Assembly: GCA_963730395.1 (NCBI GenBank) | Contig: CAVSSK010000011.1 | Span: 248,001 to 312,000, forward strand | DNA: 64,000 nucleotides | Source: Bog-473 sp963730395 | GTDB lineage: Bacteria > Actinomycetota > Acidimicrobiia > Acidimicrobiales > RAAP-2 | Direction of reading: 5' to 3' | In this document: positions 9,979 through 19,539 of the stretch, piece by piece | Numbering within the stretch: position 1 is the first letter of the stretch | How the letters are laid out: every line of letters begins with the position of its first letter | Position numbers and translations under genes: made by a program | Notes under the pieces: generated by a model | Database searches by the model: none | Told to the model about the DNA's origin: nothing | Seen by the model: only the letters and a program-made list of their open reading frames with translations

Positions 9979-12321
9979 CGGCCCATCACCGCCTTGGGCG
10001 ACTTCACGTCGAACGGTCCCAGCGGCAGTGGTCGGTGCGACCCGCCCTGCGCCTTGGCCCAGTGCTCCACGTGCCAGCCCCGACGCCGTGCGATCGCCGA
10101 GAGTCGCGACTCCGGGTTCACGGCCACGGGGAAGCCCACCGCCTCGAGCATGGCAAGGTCGCTGGCCGAGTCGGCGTAGGCGACGGACTCCTCCAGTGAC
10201 AGGGAGTGGTGGTCCGCGTAGTCGGACAGCAGGAGGGCTCTCGCCTCGCCGATCGGCGGCAGCGTCGTCAGGTGACCGGTCAGGCGGCCGTCGCGCACCT
10301 CCATCGACGCGCAGACGATGTCGTCGAAGAGCGGACGGATCGGCTCGATGATGAAGTCCAGGGCGCCGGTGATCAGCAGCGTGCGGTGCCCGAGCGCCCG
10401 GTGCGCCCGTACCCGCGCGAAGCCGTCCGGGAAGGACCGGGTGAGCAGCTGGCGGTGGAAGAGCTCCCACGCGTCCTCCCGCAGCTGCTCGATCGGCGCG
10501 TCCTCGAAGCGCCGGTAGAACGAGCGCAGGAAGTCGCCGCGATCCCGCCGGTCCAGCGCGAGCAGTGACGGCCCCTGGCGGACGAGGTCGGCGACGAAGC
10601 GCGCCCGTCGCGGGGGCGACAGGTGTCGGCTGGCGAGCCAGGCGTAGGTGTCGACGACGTTGGAGGACATGAGCGTGTGCTCCAGATCGAACACGGCGAG
10701 GTGCCGGTCCGGCGACAGGATCGCCTTCCGTTGCCGTTCGGGCCGTTTGTCCACCACGGACCTACCGGGCTTCGTCCGCACCCGGGTGTGCTCGAGGACC
10801 GACGGCAGGTGGATCTCGTGCACGTAGCGGTCCCAGTCGATGGCGGCCGGGTCGAACTCGAAGTGCTGGTGGTCCTCGTCGTTGCAGGCGTCCCAGAGCT
10901 CGATGAGATGGTCGACCCGGTAGCGCGCGTCGGTCTCGGTGTAGGCGCCGTAGAGCTCGACGTAGCCCAGGGCACGCTTGGCCATGGCGTGACGATCCTC
11001 GATCCGGGCGGCCAGTTCCGCCTGCTTCCCCCGGATCGGCAAGGCGGTCAGCAATTTCTCCGCGAGCGTCATGACGGCGTCGGCACGCCGGAGCTGGCGC
11101 TGCACCCGGCCGCGACCGGGGAAGGACCATTCCGGCACGTTGATCGGCTGACCCCGGTCGTCGTAGAGCGGGTTGCGCTGGAAGAAGTCCGTCGAGAGCT
11201 CGACCAGGCGCCCGTAGCGCAGCGGGTTCCGCACGCCCGACGCGACTTGGTAGACCTTCGGCCGGCCCGGCTCGGGCCCACGCGCCGCGACGGCCAGGAT
11301 GGCGGCCACCACGAGGTCGACCGGGATCACGTCCACGATGCCCTCGGGAACGCCCGGGAACTCGCGCAGGAGCCCCCGCGCGTACGAGATGATGATCGGC
11401 TCCGCCATGCGGAAGCCCCTGATCCACCCTGGGCGCGGCTCGGCCAGCGCCGACTCGATGATCGATGGCCGCACGATGGTGATCGGAACCCGGCCCTCCC
11501 ACTGCTCGACGAGCGCCCGCTCGCCCAGTGCCTTCGTGAACGGGTAGGCGTCAGGCCAGCCCAGCGAGAGGGCGCGGGAAGTGCCGGCCTTCACCAGTTC
11601 CTCGCTCACCCAGTCCTCCCGCACCTTTTCGCCCCTGGCCGCGATCAGGTGCTCGCCCGCGGCGCCGATCTCCGACCGGGCCTTCCTGGTGAATTCGCGG
11701 AGCCGCTCGGGCTTGCGCGACTCGGCCTGCAGGTCGTCGCGCAGACGTCGGGCTGACGACACTTCGTCTTCCCAGGGGACATCGAGGGTGAAGCGGTTCT
11801 CGCTGAGCAGCTCTTCCTTGGCTTCACCCTGGTGCGTGCTCGCCACGTAGGCGGTCGACACCGCGATGAGATGGGCCCCCGATCCCACCTCCGCAATGGC
11901 GGCCGCCACGCGGTGAGGGGCCCAACAGGTTGATCTCGACGGCCTGCGTGAGCGGCGCGTCGAACGAGACCGTGGCCGCAGAGTGGATCACCACCGCGGC
12001 TCCGGCCAGCGCCGCTCGGCCTTCGTCGTCGAGCCCGAGGCCGTCGCGACCGACATCTCCGGCCACCGCCTTCACACGCCGCGCCACCTCGTCGCCGAAG
12101 CGGTCGCCGAGCTCGGCGCGCAGGCGGTCGAAGCAGTCGTTCTTGATCACCTCACGGGCCAGCCGGGCGGCGGCGTCGGCCCGGCGCCCGGGTCGCACCA
12201 GAACGGTGATCTCGGCCTCGGGGACGCAGCGCAGGATCCGCTCGACGAGGGCAGTGCCCAAGAACCCGGTGGCGCCCGTGATGAAGAACCGTTTGCCCCG
12301 GAGATCCCGCTCGATAGGCAT
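9975..12321 (-). CDS. Fatty acyl-CoA reductase-type SDR fused to HAD-IB phosphatase (one frameshift)
   Basis: About 780 residues. The N-terminal two thirds is an NAD-binding_4 (male-sterility/thioester-reductase-like) SDR with FFITGATGFLGTALVERIL at the start, the active-site motif as SLGWPDAYPFTKALGERAL, and VRPSIIESAL. The C-terminal third is a HAD-IB domain with nucleophile DLEHTLM, the threonine-like block LLITGALDF and DSASDLAMLEAVG. Such reductases reduce acyl-CoA or acyl-carrier thioesters to aldehyde or alcohol. The frame changes near 11915 by one extra base between EINLLGP and HRVAAAIAEVG. It heads the operon and is divergent from the TetR gene, with only 46 bases between the starts. 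Confidence 0.85.
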
Positions 12322-12354
12322 CGAGATTTTCTAGCACTGGATGCCGAATCTGTC

Positions 12355-12366
12355 TACCATTTGGTA
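12355..12366. promoter_or_regulatory. Candidate TetR operator in divergent promoter
   Basis: A short inverted repeat, TACCATTTGGTA (5-bp arms, 2-bp spacer), in the 46-base gap between the reductase operon start and the GTG of the TetR gene. Its place and symmetry fit an autoregulatory operator that also controls the operon. The arms are short, so this is a proposal only. Confidence 0.4.
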
Positions 12367-12367
12367 A

Positions 12368-12970
12368 GTGCCCAGCTCATCGACCAGTGACCGCATCCTT
12401 GACGCTGCGCTCTCATCCTTTGCCACCAGGGGATACGAGGCGACCTCGCTCGACGGGGTGGCCAAGGTGCTGGACCTCACGAAGCAGTCGATCCTGTACT
12501 GGTTCCCCTCCAAGGACGCCTTGCTCGAGGCGGTCATCGCCCGCAGTGCCGACGACCTCTCGGAGGCTCTCGAGACGGCGCTCGAAGGTGCGGGCGAGGG
12601 ATGGGCGAGGGTGGAAGCGGTCGTCCGCTCGGTGTTCCGTCTCGCCGCCCGCCAGCCCGAGCTCCTGGGGCTGCTGCGCGAGGTGGGCCGGCTCGGACCG
12701 CCTGCGGCCACGCAGATGACGCTTGCCCTCGAGCCGTTGGTGGAGCGGGCATCCTCGTTCCTGGAGGCCGAGATGGACGCCGGCACGATGCGCCGTCACG
12801 ACCCCAGACTGCTGCTGCTGGCCATCTACTCCACGGTGATCGGGATGGTCACCGAGGTCGAGGTCCTGCGCGCGCTCGGCGAGGAGCCGACGGCCCGCTC
12901 GCTGGTGCGGCGCCGAGCTGACGTGTTGCAGCTCCTGCGCTCGGCGCTACTGGTCGAACCGGCTCGCTGA
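12368..12970 (+). CDS. TetR/AcrR family transcriptional regulator
   Basis: A 200-residue repressor. The N-terminal helix-turn-helix is complete: RILDAALSSFATRGYEATSLDGVAKVLDLTKQSILYWFPSKDALLEAV, given here only as its span (residues 8-56), with the recognition helix around TKQSILYWF. The helical C-terminal ligand domain follows to residue 200. The start is GTG at 12368, right behind the inverted repeat. It is divergent from the fatty-acyl reductase/LarA-like operon and is the obvious candidate to regulate it, sensing an acyl-type ligand (inference). The 3' end overlaps the convergent membrane-protein gene by 24 bases. Confidence 0.9.
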   Translation: MPSSSTSDRILDAALSSFATRGYEATSLDGVAKVLDLTKQSILYWFPSKDALLEAVIARSADDLSEALETALEGAGEGWARVEAVVRSVFRLAARQPELLGLLREVGRLGPPAATQMTLALEPLVERASSFLEAEMDAGTMRRHDPRLLLLAIYSTVIGMVTEVEVLRALGEEPTARSLVRRRADVLQLLRSALLVEPAR

Positions 12971-13675
12971 CGGGCCCGGTTCCGTGGGCTTGGGCACCTT
13001 CTTCCTGGGGGGCGCCTTCGGCGTGTAGCGCTTGTTCGCGGTCGGCGGCCTGCGCTCCCCGGTCTTGGTGGGCGACTTGCCGGTCGTGGTCGCCTTGGCC
13101 GTGTCCCTGCGGTCTCGTCCCCGCGGTCGTGCCGCGGCCTCCTTGGCGATGACCTTGGCATTGGTGGTGCCGTACTTGTTGATCCTCCAGGCCCGCAGCA
13201 TCAGCCAGCCACCGAGCAGGATGAAGAGGAACCCGGCGAGCCCGATGAAGAGTGTGAAGGCGAACCCCAGCAGGAAGAGGTCGAACACCACGATGGTCCG
13301 TTTCCGCTTCCACAATGCGAGGAACCCGATGACGCACAGAACCAGGATGGCGGCCCCGAGCAGCTTGGCGTCGGGCGCGACGGCGATGGAGTTCTTGCCA
13401 TTCTTGGTGACCTTGTTCTCCGCGATGAAGTAGGCCGGGATGGCGATGCCGGCGACGGTCGCCAGGATGAACGCTCCGAGTGTCCACTTGGCCTCCATCG
13501 GATCGAGCGTGGACATGACCGCCTTGCGCTCCTCGGGGGGCAAGATCACAGCGGCGTCGGCATCCTGCTGGGAACCTGCTGCGCCTGCGGCAGGCTTCGG
13601 GCCGGTGAAGGCACCCAACAGGCGGGTGCTCCAGGTCTGCGGTCGGTCGCCGCCGTCGGGGGAGGTCCACGTCAT
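12947..13675 (-). CDS. Hypothetical membrane protein with basic tail
   Basis: A 242-residue integral membrane protein of unknown function. A Pro/Ala-rich cytoplasmic N-terminus (about 60 residues) is followed by three to four hydrophobic segments around residues 66-88, 103-120 and 128-155. The tail is long, Lys/Arg/Pro-rich and ends near KPTEPGPSASRFDQ. The strongly basic tail could contact nucleic acid or anionic lipid. The gene converges on the TetR gene, overlapping its end, and no other gene is close enough to suggest a role. Confidence 0.7.
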   Translation of the reverse strand: MTWTSPDGGDRPQTWSTRLLGAFTGPKPAAGAAGSQQDADAAVILPPEERKAVMSTLDPMEAKWTLGAFILATVAGIAIPAYFIAENKVTKNGKNSIAVAPDAKLLGAAILVLCVIGFLALWKRKRTIVVFDLFLLGFAFTLFIGLAGFLFILLGGWLMLRAWRINKYGTTNAKVIAKEAAARPRGRDRRDTAKATTTGKSPTKTGERRPPTANKRYTPKAPPRKKVPKPTEPGPSASRFDQ

Positions 13676-13778
13676 CTCGGATTCAGGGTACCGGTGCGGC
13701 CCGGATCCCCATAATCACCCCTTCGCCCGCAGGTGGGCGGCCTGGCGCAGGCTACGGTTGTGCTCCGGCCATGCCGCA

Positions 13779-13818
13779 GGGCGCTTCGCTCAGTTGGTTA
13801 GAGCGCAGCCTTCACGCG
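13779..13818 (+). pseudogene. Truncated 5' half of tRNA-Val
   Basis: The sequence from GGGCGCTT through the D-arm to CAGCCTTCAC closely matches the first half of the intact tRNA-Val(CAC) at 16056, with a few substitutions. It stops in the anticodon loop, and no 3' half follows. A break in the anticodon loop is typical of tyrosine-integrase crossover sites, so I read this as an attachment-site scar. Confidence 0.7.
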
Positions 13819-14062
13819 TCTTGGGCAGCGAGCGCCATGCCCACCTGGAGAAGACCAGGTGATCCCTGAGCGCGAGAGGCAAGGTTTTGCGCTGTATTTC
13901 ACTAGTCACCCACTTCCTACGAATGGGCCACCGGCGACCCTCTAAGCCCGCACGGCGCATCCCTCCCAGATTGCCCAAGCCAAGTGGGTTATCCCTCTGA
14001 CGGAGCACTCAGTAATGAACGGCACCTGCCGAGACAGTGCCCCCCTCACGAAATGGCCACGT

Positions 14063-15235
14063 CTACTCTTTCGCGATCACCACCGTCATCGCCTCAGCTA
14101 TCACCACCTCCACCACCTCCACCACGGTGCTGCCATAGTCCCGGTGATCGGCGGAGGCAACACACGCCGACGGGCACAGCTGGCTGGTGATGTCGCCGTA
14201 GGTGGCGAGGTGAGCGGCGTCAGCCAGTTGCGTCAGTCCGTAACACTTCTCGATCGAACCGAGCACCCCGAAGTGATCGAGGGGGGTACTTACCGGACCC
14301 ACACCAGCATCGGCATTGGAGACAGCAAGGGTCGTAATACAGTTTGAGTTGTTGCTGCCATAGAACACCGGATTGGTGCAATAGCCGGGAGCGTCAGTCT
14401 CGCCCTCATCCTCGTCGTAGGTCACCAGAATCGTGCCGCCGCTGGCATACCAGTTAGTGCCCTGCACAGCAGTCACAAGGTTCTTTAGATAGGTGTCGCC
14501 CTGAGCGATCGTGCCGTTATGTGTGTCATCAGTCAAGTTAGGAGTCACCCATGCAAAGGACGGTGAGTTGGTACTCGACAGGGCAGAGATCAACTGAGGA
14601 TCGTTTGGTGCCGTGGTGGTCAGCCCAGCATTGGCACACGCCGCCGCATTGGCCTGCCATGTGTCCATGTACGCCCACGGCATGTGATTGATGTCACCGT
14701 CACCGCTGGAGGAGTTGGAGATCGAACAGCCGTTACCGGATAGACCTTCGGCATACCAAGCATTGGAGATACCAGCTTGCTGTAGTTGCACACCGAGGTT
14801 GGCACCGCTCCAGTTACAGGACGATCCGATTGACGCTGAACAGTCTCCTGCTCCAGCCGACCCATTATCCTGACCGGATACGAAGGCCACGTAATTCGGA
14901 GCCGAGGGATGGTCAACGCCAGCCGAGTTGGTGAAGGTCGCATAGTGAGCCGCTAGGGAGTTCTCAAATGGAGCAGCCGAGTTGCCGATGAGAGATCCGT
15001 CACCGTGATTCTCCATCATGATCACCAGTATCTTCGGGGTCGATGCCGAACCGGTCGCAGCGCTAGCAGCACTAACCGGCAACACTGATCCGATGGCGGC
15101 ACCAGCAACCGCCATGACCACGGCTGCAATGATTCGGAGGCGTCGGGTGCGCCCATGGACACCAAGAACTCGCGATGGACGGCGACGTCTGGCCCTGCGA
15201 ATCGGTGCTTGCCGGTCTTGACTTGGATCGGGCAT
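14063..15235 (-). CDS. Secreted phosphoesterase family protein
   Basis: A 390-residue exported protein of the phosphoesterase (phospholipase C/acid phosphatase-like) family. A basic stretch with twin arginines (RRARRRRPS) precedes a hydrophobic signal core around residues 34-60 ending in ASAATG. The mature part begins with KILVIMMENHGDGSLIGN, the family metal-site signature, and later has DHPSAPNYVAFVSGQDNG, MPWAYMDTW and VTYDEDEGETD. These enzymes hydrolyse phosphate esters outside the cell. Base composition and codon use differ from neighbours, consistent with transfer. The last 20 or so codons are a V/E-rich repeat (VVEVVEVVIAEA) encoded by CCACCT-type repeats. Confidence 0.83.
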   Translation of the reverse strand: MPDPSQDRQAPIRRARRRRPSRVLGVHGRTRRLRIIAAVVMAVAGAAIGSVLPVSAASAATGSASTPKILVIMMENHGDGSLIGNSAAPFENSLAAHYATFTNSAGVDHPSAPNYVAFVSGQDNGSAGAGDCSASIGSSCNWSGANLGVQLQQAGISNAWYAEGLSGNGCSISNSSSGDGDINHMPWAYMDTWQANAAACANAGLTTTAPNDPQLISALSSTNSPSFAWVTPNLTDDTHNGTIAQGDTYLKNLVTAVQGTNWYASGGTILVTYDEDEGETDAPGYCTNPVFYGSNNSNCITTLAVSNADAGVGPVSTPLDHFGVLGSIEKCYGLTQLADAAHLATYGDITSQLCPSACVASADHRDYGSTVVEVVEVVIAEAMTVVIAKE

Positions 15236-15355
15236 GGCAGACCTCCAGCCGTATGATCGATAACCCCTCTTCGGCTCGCTGCCACGAAAGGCCGAGAGGC
15301 GCTTCTCCCACCAACAAGCCTGCTGTGTTAGATACCCCCGCCCCTGCCATCACAT

Positions 15356-15874
15356 CTAGGAATTCGTGATTCGTAACAGTGAAAGTGACGTAACTCTCAC
15401 GAGACATGTCCGTGCCAGACAGTTCGGCGGCGAACATCTTTCGGCACAATCTGCGCCGTTGCTGCTTTCGCAAGCGGTGGCACATCGCTGACTCCAGGGG
15501 TGCTGCCCAGCGAGCAGAACCATTTCTCCCCACTCCACGGGGAGCCTGATCACGTTGCCTACGTGACCACGTAAATCCGATGCACCAAATAATGCGCCGC
15601 TAGTCCCGGATTGGGTTATCCGGCACTGAATACTGCAGACGCCGGAGAAAAACAGACGAAGGACCTTGTAGCGGGTCTGGACGGTTGCTGGTTTGTGGGT
15701 CTCGGCGAAATCAGCGAGGAACATCTCGACGTGTTCCCGAGTGACCCGTGCTGGATCGACCGGACCCCCGTGTAGGGCGAAGTAATCGATCATCTGGCCC
15801 ACGGACATCAAGTACTGGTCTCGGGTCGAGGGAGATCGATTAAGGGCACTCAGCGAGAGGTCGAACGAGCGCAT
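15356..15874 (-). pseudogene. Tyrosine recombinase remnant (N-terminal SAM-like domain only)
   Basis: The first 70 or so residues match the N-terminal core-binding domain of Xer/phage integrases: SPSTRDQYLMSVGQMIDYF, THKPATVQTRYKVLRLFF. After that the reading frame becomes unrelated, and the catalytic domain (R, HxxR, Y) is absent. This is a truncated integrase, presumably from the element that inserted at the tRNA-Val. Confidence 0.65.
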
Positions 15875-16055
15875 GAGCTGTCCAAGCCCCCCTCCCGGGG
15901 GACGGTCCGTAGGGGTACCCCCGGTATTGCTTGAGTTGGTGGCTGATGGAAGGATCTGACGACGGCCAGAGATCCACTTATACGCTGTTGGTGCGTCATG
16001 CCTTCGTCGCGGATGATGGTCAATAGAGAAACCCGCAGGTCAGAAGCAAAAATAC

Positions 16056-16132
16056 GGGCGCTTAGCTCAGCTGGTTAGAGCGCAGCCTTCACACGGCTGA
16101 GGTCGTGGGTTCGAGTCCCGCAGCGCCCACCA
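16056..16132 (+). tRNA. tRNA-Val (anticodon CAC)
   Basis: A full cloverleaf. The acceptor stem GGGCGCT pairs with AGCGCCC; the D-arm is GCTCAGCTGGTTAGAGC. The anticodon stem CAGCC/GGCTG has the loop TTCACAC, giving anticodon CAC. The T-arm is GTGGG TTCGAGT CCCGC, and the 3' ACCA is encoded. It is the probable attachment site for the integrase gene whose end lies 115 bases downstream. Confidence 0.97.
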
Positions 16133-16186
16133 CAATTCGTCCCTGGTCAGGGGCTTGCGCGTCGCTGACACTCTCGTCACGGTCCT

Positions 16187-16214
16187 CCGGCGTGCGCGCT
16201 ACGTGCGCGAACGA
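16187..16214. repeat. 28-bp exact repeat, copy 1
   Basis: The 28 bases here, containing GTGCGCGCTACGTGCGCG, recur without mismatch at 36018-36045. This copy lies between the tRNA-Val and the 3' end of the integrase gene. GCGAACG at its right edge also pairs with CGTTCGC about 20 bases further on, so the site can form a hairpin. Confidence 0.85.
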
Positions 16215-16247
16215 AATCGCTGTTTTCGCGCGACGTTCGCCGTGTCG

Positions 16248-17370
16248 TCAGCCGTCGCGCATGACCTCAGCCGTCGGTTGCGCGCCCTCCGCCAACGCGT
16301 CGAGCGCGTCGTTGAGGCGTTGCTCGGAGCCCGGCAACAGGTGCCCGTAGCGGTCGAGCGTGAAGCTCACCGACGTGTGCCCGGCCCGTGCCGCCACCTC
16401 CTTCGGGTTGGCGCCGGCGGCCATCCACAACGCCACCGCGGTGTGCCGCAGGTCGTGCGGGCGCAGGTGCGCCAGCCCGGCGTCGCGCACCGCCGGGGCC
16501 CAGAAGCGCTGCCGCCACACGTTGAGCTGCACCGGTCCGCCTCCCGGTGCGGTGAAGACGAGGTCGTCGGGCTGGCGGTCGTAGGTGCGCAGGTGCTCGG
16601 CCAGCGGGTCGGCGGCCACGCGGGGGAGCGGGACGCGTGCGGCGGCCGGCCCGGGTCTTGGGCGGCCCGAAGTAGGGATGGCCGCCGACGTCGACCACCG
16701 TCTCGGCGATGGTGACGGTCCGCCGCAAGGGATCGACCCGCTTGGCCCGCAGTCCGAACAGCTCGCCGGCCCGCAGGCCGCCGTAGGCGGCGAGGAGCAC
16801 GGCCGCCCGGTAGCGCGGGTCCATGGCGTCGGCAAGCGCCATCACCTCTCCGGGCTCGAGGAAGCGCATCTCCACCCGCTCGATGCGGGGGAGCCGCACG
16901 CCGTCGCACGGCGACTTGGCGAGATAGCCGGCCTGCACTGCGGCCTTCATGATCTTGCTCAGCAGCTGGGCGGCCTTGGTCGTCGTCGACGGGGCCAGCC
17001 CCGACGCACTGAGGTCGGCCACCCAGGCCCGCACCATCATGTGGTCGATCTCGCCCAGCTCGAGTGGTCCGAAGCGGGGGAGGACGTAGCGCTCCAGGTA
17101 GCCAACGTCTCGTGCCTTGGTCGACGGCCGCAGGTCGACGATCGTCGACTGCCACTCCTCGGCCCAGTCGGCGAACCCGACGTGTCCGCCCCACGGGTCG
17201 ATCCAGCTGCCCCGCCGGATCTGCGTCTCCACGTGCGCCAGGTAGGCGTTGGCGTCGGCCTTGGTGAGGAGCGTGACCTCGGCGATGTGCCGGCGTCCTA
17301 CGTGCCAGTAGCTGGCCTGCCACCGCCCCGAGGGGAGCCTGCGGACTGATCCGAACTGTCGTCGCTTCAT
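16248..17370 (-). CDS. Tyrosine-type site-specific integrase (one frameshift)
   Basis: About 374 residues. The N-terminal arm-binding and SAM-like domains (QFGSVRRLPSGRWQASYW, FADWAEEW, STKARDVGYLERYVLP) are followed by the catalytic domain. Its first arginine is in GGLRAGELFGLR, the HxxR in HDLRHTAVALW, then GHTSVSFTLDRYGHL, which holds the second histidine and the nucleophile tyrosine. The frame changes near 16635 by one base between TRAGRRT and VPLPRVAADPLAEH; all catalytic residues are present. It lies 7 bases after the replication gene and points at the tRNA-Val, the usual layout of actinomycete integrative elements. Confidence 0.85.
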
Positions 17371-17377
17371 GGCCGTC

Positions 17378-18763
17378 TCACCACGATCCCCATTGCTCCA
17401 TATCCTGCTCCGTCCGGCTGTACCACTCCTCGTTGCCGAGCCGGCGCTCCTCGCGCCGCTGCCGCTGCTGACACCCAGCCCAGAGTTCCTCGCCCCGGCT
17501 GGTCCAGCCGACCCCGACGGCACGCAAACGCCGCTCGAGAGAACGGTCGGCCGTCTCTCTGGCGTCACCACCCCGCCGCATTGCCTCCCGCCAGGCGGCC
17601 CGGGCAGCCTTGAGGGCGCTGAAGCTCGTGGAGTAGCGCTGCGACTTGGAGAGGAAGTGGCCGCCGTATCCCAGGCCGTGGGCGTGGCGGCGCAGGCGGT
17701 AGGACTCGAACGTAGGGTCGGCACCGAGGGCCCAGGCGGTCTCGGCCATCCGGCGCAGATGCGGCGGGAGCGATCGGCGGGCCAGGTCCTGTTCCGAGCG
17801 GATGGGCGCGTCGAGGGCGCCGCCGCCGTCAGAGCTCTTGGTGGCGTACTTGGCCACGTAGCCGGCCACCTGCTGGGCCCGGGGACCGGCGGAGCGGTCG
17901 AGAACCTGGACGTCGACCTGGCTGCCCCAGCGAGCGACTCCCAAGGCGTGTGTGACGGTGACCGCTCGACCGGCGGACAACGCGGCCCGGGCAAGGTGCT
18001 CGGCGGTGAACGAGAGCGGCTCCCTGTCGACGCCGTCCGCCCGGATGACGGCGTGCAGGTGCACGACGCCACGGCGTTGGAACTCCGCCACCCGGCAGAA
18101 GGACAACCGGACGCGCTCCTTCGTCTTGCGCTGGGTCCACCCGAGGGTGCCGGCCAGGTGGCGCAACACGTAGATCGTGGTCCGCCGCCACAGCTCGGGC
18201 GTACAGGCGTTCTGCAGCACGGCGTTCTCGAAGTGGTAGCAGTCCTCGCAGAGTGGAGCGCCAACCAAGGGGTCGCCGTCATCGTGATGCTCCGAACACG
18301 CCAACTGGCGGCCGTGCACGCACCTGGCCGACGGGGAGCCGGGATGGCACGGCCCACCGTGTCCGGTCGAGTGGACGGGACCGAAGCTGGGGGCGGTAAG
18401 GGTCAACAGGACGGCGGGCCGCTCAGCCACGGACTCGTCGACCCCCTTGCCGCCGATCAAGCCGGACCGGACCAGGTGGCGGGCGTCCCCTCGGTAGACG
18501 CCGGCACACGACGGACATCGGCTCTCCCGCCGGGTTCCGCAGGCCTTGAGAAACACGCCGTCGGGAAGTCGACCGGTCGAGAAGATCCGTACCCGCTCGC
18601 CACCCGTTCGCGTGATGACTGCGCCCCGCAGGCGAATCGGATGGCGGCACCAGCCACAGCCCTCTCCTTGGGTCGTGAAGTCGTCGAATTGCCGGGCTCG
18701 GAGCCGGCGACCCACGGCCCTGGCCATCTCCCAATCGTCGGCGGTCAAGTCGGGTGGTTCCAT
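17378..18763 (-). CDS. RepSA-like replication initiator protein
   Basis: A 461-residue rolling-circle-type initiator like RepSA of the Streptomyces element pSAM2. It has paired-cysteine motifs (CGWCRHPIR, CPSC, CEDC), a metal-binding HUH-type motif in RRGVVHLHAVIR (about residue 240), and the tyrosine region GYVAKYATKSS (about residue 305). It starts replication of the excised element by nicking at its origin. It forms a two-gene unit with the integrase downstream. Upstream lie two 20-bp tandem repeats that could be its binding site. No transfer (TraB/FtsK-like) or Xis gene is present, so the element looks incomplete. Confidence 0.83.
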   Translation of the reverse strand: MEPPDLTADDWEMARAVGRRLRARQFDDFTTQGEGCGWCRHPIRLRGAVITRTGGERVRIFSTGRLPDGVFLKACGTRRESRCPSCAGVYRGDARHLVRSGLIGGKGVDESVAERPAVLLTLTAPSFGPVHSTGHGGPCHPGSPSARCVHGRQLACSEHHDDGDPLVGAPLCEDCYHFENAVLQNACTPELWRRTTIYVLRHLAGTLGWTQRKTKERVRLSFCRVAEFQRRGVVHLHAVIRADGVDREPLSFTAEHLARAALSAGRAVTVTHALGVARWGSQVDVQVLDRSAGPRAQQVAGYVAKYATKSSDGGGALDAPIRSEQDLARRSLPPHLRRMAETAWALGADPTFESYRLRRHAHGLGYGGHFLSKSQRYSTSFSALKAARAAWREAMRRGGDARETADRSLERRLRAVGVGWTSRGEELWAGCQQRQRREERRLGNEEWYSRTEQDMEQWGSW

Positions 18764-19539
18764 GCCGGCCAGGGTGGATCCCCGGTGTGACAGCTGCGGA
18801 TCTTCGATCGAGGTCTAAGCCATACGTAGCGCGCACCAGCGCGTACCAACGGATACCAGCGCGCACCAACGGACACCTGCGGACAGTCAAAACTTTTCCA
18901 AGGAAATCTTCGAGGCGTGGTCAGTTCGCCGCCATCGGTTCAGCGACTTGGCGAGGCCACACCGACGGTGGTGACGAGCTCGAGGCGCACCACGATCCGG
19001 CCAACTGCAGATCGGACTGCAGATCGGACGAGTTGTGAGGAGTTGCTCTACCTAATCAAGAAGTCGTCGCGGACGGGATGGATCACCTTCTCAGCCTCAC
19101 GACCAGCCACTCGGTGCTCCTCCCGGCGCCGGCGCCGGCTCATCGCCTGCGCCGGCCCCGGCCGTGCCCGACGGAGATCTGCGACCGGCAGTCGACCGTT
19201 CGCCGGCGAGGGCACTTGTCGCCAGGTGTTCCCCATTCCCCACCCTTCCCTATCCGCCCCGCGGGTTCGACCGGACCTCAGCTGGCGTGAGCGACCTCGG
19301 TTCGGGGCCCAGGGATGGCATCCAAGCCGCCCGCCCGGCGGCCGGCCAACTCCATTCTGGTCGATGACGGTTCGGTTCCGGCGCGGCAGTCAAGGGTCCG
19401 CTCCGCCGGCCTTCAGCCGCCCTTGACAGCCGCTTGTTGCCGGGTCGGGCCCCTGCTTTCGTGCGTACGGACCAGTCTGTACCCAGTCTCGTGCGGCGCG
19501 AGTCGGGCACGCAGTTCCCACTCCTGGCATTCTCTGGCG
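18764..19539. other. Non-coding stretch upstream of rep
   Basis: Besides the iteron-like repeats, this gap holds a 12-bp tandem duplication (ACTGCAGATCGG twice, 19004-19027). A 62-codon minus-strand frame (19048-19236) is rich in Arg and has no recognisable family. I see no convincing gene. No 3' half of the tRNA-Val, which would mark the right end of the element, is visible here. Confidence 0.5.
18835..18874. repeat. Two tandem 20-bp iteron-like repeats
   Basis: Two head-to-tail copies of a 20-mer of the form ACCAGCGCGyACCAACGGAy, differing at two positions, lie about 70 bases upstream of the rep start. Just before them is the reverse complement of GTGCGCGCTACGT, the core of the 28-bp repeat near the integrase. 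The position suggests a replication origin or Rep-binding site. Confidence 0.6.

Larger units (their letters stand above)
13816..16055. mobile_element. Inserted segment between truncated and intact tRNA-Val
   Basis: The segment is bounded on the left by the tRNA-Val 5' half and on the right by the full tRNA-Val. It carries a secreted phosphoesterase gene and a broken tyrosine recombinase. It looks clearly less GC-rich than its surroundings, with many A/T third positions. These features together suggest an integrated, now immobile element. The exact crossover bases cannot be fixed without an unoccupied site. Confidence 0.5.

Noticed and set aside
18835..19027. Possible CRISPR array from short repeats
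   Set aside because: Only two tandem 20-bp copies without spacers and a separate 12-bp duplication; no cas genes.
19048..19236. Small minus-strand frame as an excisionase
   Set aside because: No helix-turn-helix pattern and unusual Arg-rich content; it is also upstream of rep rather than between rep and int.
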